A DNA stretch of 64,000 nucleotides from Larkinella punicea (GTDB lineage: Bacteria; Bacteroidota; Bacteroidia; Cytophagales; Spirosomataceae). A program made the position numbers and the translations under genes. The stretch lies in contig NZ_QOWE01000007.1 in the NCBI RefSeq assembly GCF_003334855.1, positions 1-64,000 on the forward strand, read 5' to 3'. The notes beneath the pieces are model-generated. The model made no database searches. It had not been told where the DNA came from and was given only the letters and a program-made list of their open reading frames with translations. Numbering within the stretch: position 1 is the stretch's first letter; each line of letters begins with the position of its first letter. Shown piece by piece: positions 55,057 through 62,253 of the stretch.

Positions 55057-57624
55057 ATGCAATTTTTCCGCAAAACCATTCTTGGTGTATTGCTGCTCTG
55101 TACTGGCTTCAATGCGGCAGCTCAGGTCATTCAGGCTCCTTCAGCCCCCACGTCGGCCCCCTCTACGCTTCCTTCTGGTATGCCACGCCCCACGCAGGGT
55201 CAGGCACCCGCCGGACAGCTTCCGGGACAAACCGGTAACGCCCCCCGCGGTACGCAAGGTACTACGCAACAGGGAACCCGCGGAACAACCGGCACCACCG
55301 GCACCACGCAACAGGGCGCAAACCAACAGGGAACCCGGGGCCAAAACGGAACAACCGGGCAAAACGGTACGACCGGCACCAATCAGAACGGGCAGCAAAC
55401 CGCTCCCGACGGAAGCAGCCAGAATGCCACCGAACAAACCATCGACGACCAGGATGAAACGCAGCTAAAAACGGAAGCCGAACTGTTGCGGGAACGGGAA
55501 CTGGCCGCCCAACGGCGTAAATTATTTGGGTATCAGCTTTTCAACGATCCGGCCAACGGCAGCGTTTTTCAGCCGAACATCAACATTGCCACACCGAAAG
55601 GCTATGTGGTGGGTCCCAATGATCAGTTGAACATCAATATCTACGGTTATTCGGAAGCCGTTTATCAGACCACGGTCAACCCCGACGGGTTTATCTACAT
55701 CCAGCGGGTGGGGCCGGTTCACGTTTCCGGTCTGACCATCGAACAGGCCCGGGGTCGCATTCTGGACCGGCTGGCGAAAATCTACGTCGGCTTGAAAAGC
55801 GGGCCTTACGGCGCGGCCAATACGTACATGATTGTGACGCTGGGTGACATCCGCAGCATCCGGGTGACGGTAACGGGCGAAGCCGTCCGGCCGGGCACCT
55901 ACACGGTTTCGTCGCTTTCGACGGCCATGAACGTGATTTATCAGGCCGGTGGTCCCAGTGAAATTGGGTCTTTCCGGAACGTTCAGGTGATCCGCAACAA
56001 CCGGGTTGTGGCCTCGATCGACCTGTATGACTTCCTGACAACCGGGATTCAACGGAACGACATCCGTTTGCAGGACAACGATAACGTACGCTTCCAGACG
56101 TTCAAGTCGCACGTTGAAATTAACGGATCGACCAAACGCAACAACATTTTTGAAATGCTGCCCGGCGAACCCATGGCGCGATTGCTCGAACTGGCCGGCG
56201 GTTTTAGCAGCAATGCCTATAAAGCCCGCATCAAAGTGACCCGGTTTACGAACCGGGAACTGAAGGTCATCGACGTTGTGGAATCCGATTTTCCAACCTT
56301 CCCGATGGAAGATGGTGACCAGGTTGTGGTTGAAGGCGTGTTGGTTCGTTATGAAAACCAGGTCGGTATTCAGGGCGCGGTTTTCCGTCCGGGCATTTAT
56401 TCGCTGGATCAGAATAAAACCCTGAAACAACTGATTGCCAGTGCCGAAGGCCTGAAAGGAGAAGCCTTTACGGGGCGGATTCAAATTGTTCGCACCCGCG
56501 AGGATATGGCGATCGAAAATATCTCCCTAAATTTGGTCGATATTATGAACGGCGTGAAACCGGATGTGGAATTGAAACGGGAAGATCAGGTCATTATTCC
56601 TTCCCGCTTCGATATGGCCGAATTTGCCGAAATCAGCATCACCGGGGAAGTGATCACCCCCATCGAGGCTACGCCGTATGTGGCCAACATGACGCTCGAA
56701 GATCTGATTCTGCGGGCGGGTGGTTTGAAAGAATCGGCTGCGGCTGCCCAAATTGAAATTGTTCGTCGGAAAAAAGACGTCGATGTTAGTTCAAAATCAG
56801 CTCAGGTTTCGGAAATTTTCCGATTCAATGTCGATCGGGATCTCAGCATGAAGTCAACGGATACGCAGTTTCCGCTCTTTCCCTACGATCAGGTTATCGT
56901 GCGACGCTCGCCTAATTACCGGATCCAAACCTTTGTCAATGTGGAAGGGGAAGTCGTCATGCCGGGTGAATATCCGGTGGTAACGAAAGACCAGCGCGTT
57001 TCAGATCTGGTTAAAATGGCGGGGGGCATTACGCCGTTTGCCTATGTCCAGGGGGCCACCCTGGTTCGGACCATACAGCTTAGTGAGGCTGAAAAGCAGT
57101 TGCGCCAGCAAACCATTACCGAACTGGCCGACGATAGCCCAAAGGCGATTGTAAAGCCCGAAGTAACCACCGATGTTACTGAGCAACTGATCGGGATTAG
57201 CCTGCAGAAGATTTTAAGTAACCCGGGTTCCCCAGAGGATATGATTCTGGAAGAAGGCGATATTTTACGAATTCCGAAACAACTGGAAACCGTACGGGTT
57301 GGTGGAGAAGTGTTGTTACCGACGACGGCGAAATACCGGAGAGGACAAACGTTCCAGGATTACATTTCGCAGGCCGGTGGTTTCACCAGCCGTTCAGCCC
57401 GAAAACGCGCTTATGTGGTGTATGCCAACGGGTCGGCCGACCGGACACGCCGGTTTGCCTTCTTCAACGTGTATCCGCGGGTTGAACCCGGCTCCGAAAT
57501 CATTGTTCCGCAGCAAACCAAAGGCGAATTGACTCCCCAACAGGTCATTTCAAACACCACCGGCGTTCTCAGTTCGATCATGACCTTGATCACGACGGTG
57601 TTGGCATTCCGGTTGCTTCGTTAA
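55057..57624 (+). CDS. Wza-like polysaccharide export protein with SLBB repeats
   Basis: An outer-membrane/periplasmic export protein for capsule or exopolysaccharide. 855 residues: signal peptide (about 1-23, ending NAAAQ), a Gly/Thr/Gln/Asn-rich low-complexity segment (about 35-125), the Poly_export domain (VVGPNDQLNINIYG, NPDGFIYIQRVGPVHVSG; about 185-275), then about five SLBB domains (for example VTVTGEAVRPGTYTV, VQIQGAVFRPG-like and VNVEGEVVMPGEYPV), and a C-terminal hydrophobic helix (SSIMTLITTVLAFRLL). The start at 55057 gives the signal peptide; the longer frame adds 19 residues. First gene of the export locus. Confidence 0.9.
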   Translation: MQFFRKTILGVLLLCTGFNAAAQVIQAPSAPTSAPSTLPSGMPRPTQGQAPAGQLPGQTGNAPRGTQGTTQQGTRGTTGTTGTTQQGANQQGTRGQNGTTGQNGTTGTNQNGQQTAPDGSSQNATEQTIDDQDETQLKTEAELLRERELAAQRRKLFGYQLFNDPANGSVFQPNINIATPKGYVVGPNDQLNINIYGYSEAVYQTTVNPDGFIYIQRVGPVHVSGLTIEQARGRILDRLAKIYVGLKSGPYGAANTYMIVTLGDIRSIRVTVTGEAVRPGTYTVSSLSTAMNVIYQAGGPSEIGSFRNVQVIRNNRVVASIDLYDFLTTGIQRNDIRLQDNDNVRFQTFKSHVEINGSTKRNNIFEMLPGEPMARLLELAGGFSSNAYKARIKVTRFTNRELKVIDVVESDFPTFPMEDGDQVVVEGVLVRYENQVGIQGAVFRPGIYSLDQNKTLKQLIASAEGLKGEAFTGRIQIVRTREDMAIENISLNLVDIMNGVKPDVELKREDQVIIPSRFDMAEFAEISITGEVITPIEATPYVANMTLEDLILRAGGLKESAAAAQIEIVRRKKDVDVSSKSAQVSEIFRFNVDRDLSMKSTDTQFPLFPYDQVIVRRSPNYRIQTFVNVEGEVVMPGEYPVVTKDQRVSDLVKMAGGITPFAYVQGATLVRTIQLSEAEKQLRQQTITELADDSPKAIVKPEVTTDVTEQLIGISLQKILSNPGSPEDMILEEGDILRIPKQLETVRVGGEVLLPTTAKYRRGQTFQDYISQAGGFTSRSARKRAYVVYANGSADRTRRFAFFNVYPRVEPGSEIIVPQQTKGELTPQQVISNTTGVLSSIMTLITTVLAFRLLR

Positions 57625-57659
57625 TTCAGACATTAATCGCTTTGGTAATCTGACTTCGT

Positions 57660-58757
57660 ATGGAAACCATTGATTCAAAAAAAACAGACAAAAATCAACT
57701 GCCTCCCGATCAGGTATCGCCCAAGGAAGTTGTCAACCGGGTCATCCTGTTCAAAGACCAATTGATCCGCAGTTGGAAACTGCTGGCGATCTTTATGGTG
57801 ATCGGCGGAGCCATCGGCTTCATCATTGACTTCAATACCGACAAGCGGCCTACCTACACGGGATACATTACGTTTAACCTCGGGGGTGGTTCAAGCCAGG
57901 GTGGTTTGGGCGAACTGGGTAACCTGGCCGGCATGTTTGGTCTGGGCGGTGGCGCTCCGGATGCCAACATCTTCACGGGCGAAAACTTCATGTATTACGT
58001 GGTTTCCAAACCGATCATCACCCGGTCTTTGCTGAAAGAGGTGGACACAACCGCCAACCACAAAGACCTGATGGTCAACTACTACATCAACAAGAGCGGG
58101 ATTCGTGACGATGAGTGGGAAGACGACGATACGTTGCGGAACTTCCGCTTTATCCGGGGAAAAGATCCGAAGAATTTTACGCGACTGGAAAACAAGGCGC
58201 TGGATGGGGTCTTCAACCGAATCAAAGGCGAGACTTCCATTGCCCAACTCGACCGTAAATCCTCCTTCCTGACCCTCAGAACCGGTATGCACGCGGAAAT
58301 GCTGGCGGCAACGTGGCTGGATATTCTGCTGGAAACCGTTCAGGAAGACTTTACAGAAAAGCAAAACCGCAAGACCCGAGAAATGCTGGTGCTGATGGAA
58401 AACCGCCGGGATTCACTGGGACGTGTTCTGGGTCGGAATGATTCGAACCTGGCCCGCTACATCGACCAGAATCAGCAGGTCGTTGTGGCCGAAGGGCAAC
58501 TCCAGCAGTCGAAACTAACCCGCAACTCGACCTTTCTGCAACAGCTTTACTACGGGGCCGTTCAAAGTGTCGACAACCTGAAACTCAGTCTGATCAAAGA
58601 AGCGCCCCTGTTTACGATTGTTGAACCCGTATCGCTCCCGCTGTTTAAAGAGACCCACGAACCGTTTGCCTTCCAGGCCGGTATTGTCATGGGGCTCATT
58701 CTTGGTCTGATCTTCATCTTCCTGAGACAGACTTTCTACAGCATCATGCAGAGCTAA
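57660..58757 (+). CDS. Wzz-like chain-length determinant protein
   Basis: A polysaccharide co-polymerase-type inner-membrane protein that controls chain length. 365 residues with two membrane segments (about 40-58 and 338-358) flanking a large periplasmic domain with helical stretches (about 230-300). A Gly-rich piece (GGGSSQGGLGELGNLAGMFG) lies near residue 75. There is no C-terminal tyrosine-kinase domain. It follows the Wza-like gene by 35 bp and matches the usual wza-wzz order of export loci. Confidence 0.88.
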   Translation: METIDSKKTDKNQLPPDQVSPKEVVNRVILFKDQLIRSWKLLAIFMVIGGAIGFIIDFNTDKRPTYTGYITFNLGGGSSQGGLGELGNLAGMFGLGGGAPDANIFTGENFMYYVVSKPIITRSLLKEVDTTANHKDLMVNYYINKSGIRDDEWEDDDTLRNFRFIRGKDPKNFTRLENKALDGVFNRIKGETSIAQLDRKSSFLTLRTGMHAEMLAATWLDILLETVQEDFTEKQNRKTREMLVLMENRRDSLGRVLGRNDSNLARYIDQNQQVVVAEGQLQQSKLTRNSTFLQQLYYGAVQSVDNLKLSLIKEAPLFTIVEPVSLPLFKETHEPFAFQAGIVMGLILGLIFIFLRQTFYSIMQS

Positions 58758-58769
58758 TTTTGCCAATGA

Positions 58770-58805
58770 CCCTTCCTCACAAACCGCACGGTTCCTGAGG
58801 AAGGG
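58770..58805 (+). terminator. Hairpin between Wzz-like and Wzm-like genes
   Basis: Perfect 10-bp arms CCCTTCCTCA (58770-58779) and TGAGGAAGGG (58796-58805) with a 16-nt loop. No T tract follows, so it may be an attenuator or an mRNA-processing/stability element inside the operon rather than a full terminator. Confidence 0.5.
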
Positions 58806-58837
58806 AACTTACTTACACTCTTCATTTATTCAAGTTT

Positions 58838-59677
58838 GTGAAAACACACGAAGTGGTTATTGAACCCGGCCGGTCGGAGAAGAATTACTGGCGGGATCTC
58901 TGGAAAAACCGGGAGTTACTCTATATTCTGTCCATGCGTGACATTTCGGTTCGCTACAAACAAACGATTCTGGGCACCTCCTGGAGTCTGATTCGGCCGC
59001 TGATTACGATGATGATTATGTTCTTCGTATTCAGTAAAGTAGCGAAACTGAAAGGCGATCCCGGCATTCCGTATCCACTCATGATTCTAGCCGGTTTAAC
59101 GATCTGGACGTTTTTTTCCAACTCGTTTACCCAGATCAGCACCAGCATCACGGCCAACTCGAACCTGGTTACGAAAGTATATTTCCCCCGGTTGATCATG
59201 CCACTCAGTTCGTCGGTCGTGAGTTTCATCGACTTTCTGGTGGCGCTGGGGCTGTTTGTGGTCCTGACGATCTGGTACCAGTTCTGGCCCGACTGGCACA
59301 TCCTGTTTCTGCCGTTCTTTATCCTGCTGGCGTTGCTGGCTTCCTTTGCATTTGGTCTTATCTTTGCGGTGCTCAACGTCAAATTTCGGGACATTGGTCA
59401 GCTCATACCGTTCATCGTTCAGATCGGTTTTTACGCCTGCCCGATTGCCTACAGCAGCCGGCTGGTGGAAGAAAATGCCGGCGAATGGTGGCACCCGATC
59501 TATTACATGAACCCGATGGTTGGCATTATCGACGGATTCAAATGGTCGCTACTGGGCGAAAAAGCCTTTTTCAATCCGACCAGTGTGATTAATTCGGTGG
59601 TGATTATCACAATCTTTCTCTTCATCTCCATCTATTTTTTCCGGAAACGGGAAAACTCTTTTGTAGATGACATTTAA
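58838..59677 (+). CDS. ABC-2 type polysaccharide transporter permease (Wzm-like)
   Basis: The membrane subunit of an ABC exporter for O-antigen, capsule or teichoic-acid-like chains. 279 residues, six membrane segments, with the N-terminal amphipathic YILSMRDISVRYKQTILG motif typical of Wzm/TagG proteins and the conserved NVKFRDIGQLIPFIVQIGFY region. The start is GTG at 58838, with no nearby ATG giving the full N-terminus. Its ATPase partner is the next gene. Confidence 0.92.
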   Translation: MKTHEVVIEPGRSEKNYWRDLWKNRELLYILSMRDISVRYKQTILGTSWSLIRPLITMMIMFFVFSKVAKLKGDPGIPYPLMILAGLTIWTFFSNSFTQISTSITANSNLVTKVYFPRLIMPLSSSVVSFIDFLVALGLFVVLTIWYQFWPDWHILFLPFFILLALLASFAFGLIFAVLNVKFRDIGQLIPFIVQIGFYACPIAYSSRLVEENAGEWWHPIYYMNPMVGIIDGFKWSLLGEKAFFNPTSVINSVVIITIFLFISIYFFRKRENSFVDDI

Positions 59678-59771
59678 AAATTAAGTTGCTGGGTTTCGTT
59701 TTGAACAGAAAATGTTTATTTACGTTAGTTAACTGAAAACAAACAACTTACAACGGGCAACTTAGTAAGCT

Positions 59772-61043
59772 ATGGCGGTCATTACAGCAGAAGACATTAG
59801 CAAACGATACATTATCGACCACAAACGGGGCAAGGGCAGCACCAGTATCAAGGATGCCCTGGGCGACCAGATGCGGAAGATTTTTAATGGAAAAAAGTCT
59901 CCCCATCAGGAGGCCGAACACATTGAACATGAAGATTTTTGGGCACTGAAGGACGTTAATTTCAGCGTCGAACAAGGCGACCGGATCGGAATCGTCGGTC
60001 ACAACGGGGCCGGCAAGTCCACGTTGCTGAAAGTTCTCAGCAAAATTACCGAACCCACCACGGGCCGGATTCACATCCGGGGCCGCATTGCCAGCCTGCT
60101 CGAAGTCGGCACCGGTTTTCACCCCGAGCTGACCGGTCGCGAAAATATTTTCCTCAACGGGGCCATTCTGGGCATGACCCGGGAAGAAATCCGGAAGCAG
60201 TTCGATGCCATCGTCGATTTTGGCGGCATCGAGAAATTTCTGGATACGCCCGTCAAGCGGTATTCCTCAGGGATGTATGTCCGGCTGGGATTTGCCATTG
60301 CCGCCCACCTCGACCCCGAAATTCTCATCATCGATGAGGTGCTGGCAGTCGGTGATGCCGAGTTTCAGAAGAAAAGTCTGGGAAAGATGCGCGATGTTTC
60401 GGCCAGCGGCCGGACCATTCTGTTCGTGAGTCACAACATGACCGCCGTGCAGGCGCTTTGCAACCGGACGCTTTACTTCGAACGCGGCCAACTGATCGAA
60501 CAGGGCGAAACCAACCAGGTCGTCGCGTCGTACCTGAGCAAAATTTCCAAAACGAAACTGATTCGGGAGTGGAATACGCCGGAAGAAGCTCCCGGCAATG
60601 ATCTGGTGCGGATCAAGAAAATCGAAATTCTACCCGAATACGTTGACAATCAAATCTTTATCGACGTTCGCACTCCGTTCCGCGTTCGGTTCGAATACTG
60701 GAACTTCATGGACAAGGCCAATCTCAACCTGAGCCTTCACATGAACTCCATGACCGGCGAATGTATTTTCAATGTCGGCACACAATCCCAACCGTATTCA
60801 AAGGGGCTCATCGCGGGCGAATGCCTGGTGCCGGGCCACTTTCTGAATGATGGGACCTATAATGTCTCCATGATGATTGTAAAAGATACCGTCACTCCGC
60901 TGTACAATATGGAAGAAGGACTTATCTTTGACGTTGCCGATTACCGCGACGGTGTGGCATGGTATGGCAAATGGCCAGGCTATGTGCGTCCGCAACTGAA
61001 GTTCCACACCGAAATGATGGAAGAAAACATTCTGAATGATTAA
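59772..61043 (+). CDS. Polysaccharide ABC transporter ATPase with Wzt C-terminal domain
   Basis: Energises polysaccharide export with the Wzm-like permease. 423 residues: an ABC domain (about 1-245) with Walker A GHNGAGKST (near 78), the teichoic/O-antigen-type signature YSSGMYVRLGFAIA and Walker B ILIIDEVLAVGD, and a C-terminal beta-sandwich Wzt_C domain (about 290-415) that in known exporters recognises the modified chain end. It overlaps the aminotransferase gene by 8 bp. Confidence 0.93.
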   Translation: MAVITAEDISKRYIIDHKRGKGSTSIKDALGDQMRKIFNGKKSPHQEAEHIEHEDFWALKDVNFSVEQGDRIGIVGHNGAGKSTLLKVLSKITEPTTGRIHIRGRIASLLEVGTGFHPELTGRENIFLNGAILGMTREEIRKQFDAIVDFGGIEKFLDTPVKRYSSGMYVRLGFAIAAHLDPEILIIDEVLAVGDAEFQKKSLGKMRDVSASGRTILFVSHNMTAVQALCNRTLYFERGQLIEQGETNQVVASYLSKISKTKLIREWNTPEEAPGNDLVRIKKIEILPEYVDNQIFIDVRTPFRVRFEYWNFMDKANLNLSLHMNSMTGECIFNVGTQSQPYSKGLIAGECLVPGHFLNDGTYNVSMMIVKDTVTPLYNMEEGLIFDVADYRDGVAWYGKWPGYVRPQLKFHTEMMEENILND

Positions 61044-62109
61044 CATCACCAAGTCGTACCTGCCTCCCCTCGAAGAATACGTCAAGCATCTCGAGGGTAT
61101 CTGGGAACGGGTCTATCTGACCAACAATGGTCCGCTCGTCCAGCAACTGGAAAAGGAGCTGAAAGCGTATCTTGACATCAATCACCTGCTGTTTTGCGGA
61201 AACGGAACCATCGTTTTGCAAATGGCGATCAAGGCATTGGGACTCACCAAAGAGATCATTACCACGCCCTTTTCGTATTGTGCCAGTACGCACGCCATCC
61301 TGTGGGAGAACTGCACGCCGGTTTTTGCCGATGTTCGGGAAGATGATTTCACGATCGATCCGCTGAAGATCGAACCGCTGATCACCGAAAACACAGAGGC
61401 TATTCTGGCGACCCACGTCTACGGAAATCTCTGCCAGATCGAAGCCATCGAAGCCCTGGCGAAAAAGCACAATTTGAAAGTGATCTACGACGGAGCGCAT
61501 TCGTTTGGTGCTACCTACAAAGGCAAATCCGCCCTGTCATACGGCGACATCAGTACCTGCAGTTTCCACGCAACGAAGGTATTTCATACCATCGAAGGCG
61601 GCCTGGTTACGTGTACTGATGATGCGGTAGCCGAAAAACTTAACCTGTACCGCAGTTTTGGGCACCGTTTCGATGAGTATATCGACATGGGAATCAACGG
61701 TAAAAACTCCGAGTTTCATGCCGCGATGGGGCTTTGCAACCTGCCCGTGGTGCCGAAACTGATCGAAGCCCGGAAAGAGCGTTTTGCCCGGTATGATGCA
61801 CAGTTGAACCTTTCGAAGATCCAACGGCCTGTTATTCAGCCCGAAACCGGCTACAATTACGCCTACTATCCGATTGTACTGGAAACCGAGGCCAAATTGC
61901 TGGAAATCAAATCGGCCCTGGAACAGGTGAAGATCAATCCCCGGCGGTATTTTTACCCCTCGCTGAATACCCTGCCATTCCTGAAAACCACCCAGCCCTG
62001 TCCCATTTCGGAAAGCATTGCGCTCCGGGCCCTCTGCCTGCCGATGTATCCCGATCTGGAGGAAGAAGTGATTGATCAGGTTTGCGAGATTGTGAATAAA
62101 TACGTTTGA
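61036..62109 (+). CDS. DegT/DnrJ/EryC1/StrS family sugar aminotransferase
   Basis: A PLP-dependent enzyme that aminates a keto-sugar nucleotide, probably making an amino-deoxy sugar for the polysaccharide. 357 residues with fold-type I motifs: the PLP-phosphate segment FCGNGTIVLQMAIKALG, the Asp of VIYDGAHSFGA and Schiff-base Lys181 in SFHATKVFHTIEGG. The Lys shows it is an aminotransferase and not a dehydratase of the same family. The substrate (for example a dTDP-4-keto sugar) is not resolvable here. A hairpin of the window's repeat family follows. Confidence 0.92.
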   Translation: MINITKSYLPPLEEYVKHLEGIWERVYLTNNGPLVQQLEKELKAYLDINHLLFCGNGTIVLQMAIKALGLTKEIITTPFSYCASTHAILWENCTPVFADVREDDFTIDPLKIEPLITENTEAILATHVYGNLCQIEAIEALAKKHNLKVIYDGAHSFGATYKGKSALSYGDISTCSFHATKVFHTIEGGLVTCTDDAVAEKLNLYRSFGHRFDEYIDMGINGKNSEFHAAMGLCNLPVVPKLIEARKERFARYDAQLNLSKIQRPVIQPETGYNYAYYPIVLETEAKLLEIKSALEQVKINPRRYFYPSLNTLPFLKTTQPCPISESIALRALCLPMYPDLEEEVIDQVCEIVNKYV

Positions 62110-62115
62110 AAAAAG

Positions 62116-62223
62116 AATGAAAAATGTAAAATGAAGAATTAGAAATGTAAAAATAGTTTCCACTGTAGCCTTAAACCGGTTATTACTTTTAAATTTTACA
62201 TTCATCATTTTACATTTTTCATT
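62116..62223. repeat. Hairpin after aminotransferase gene
   Basis: Perfect 19-bp outer arms (62116-62134 and 62205-62223) of aatgaaaaatgtaaaatga-type words, with imperfect pairing inside. Bases 62199-62217 are identical to 51634-51652 of the ribF/pheA element. Confidence 0.65.
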
Positions 62224-62253
62224 TATACGCTAATTCACTGCCAGCATTACATC

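Noticed and set aside
55240-55400. Tandem repeat considered as CRISPR or minisatellite
   Set aside because: Units are short, codon-sized and irregular with no spacers; it encodes the Gly/Thr/Gln-rich segment of the exporter.
54956-55468. 170-codon plus-strand frame near the Wza-like gene
   Set aside because: Shifted reading of the signal peptide and low-complexity region of the exporter.
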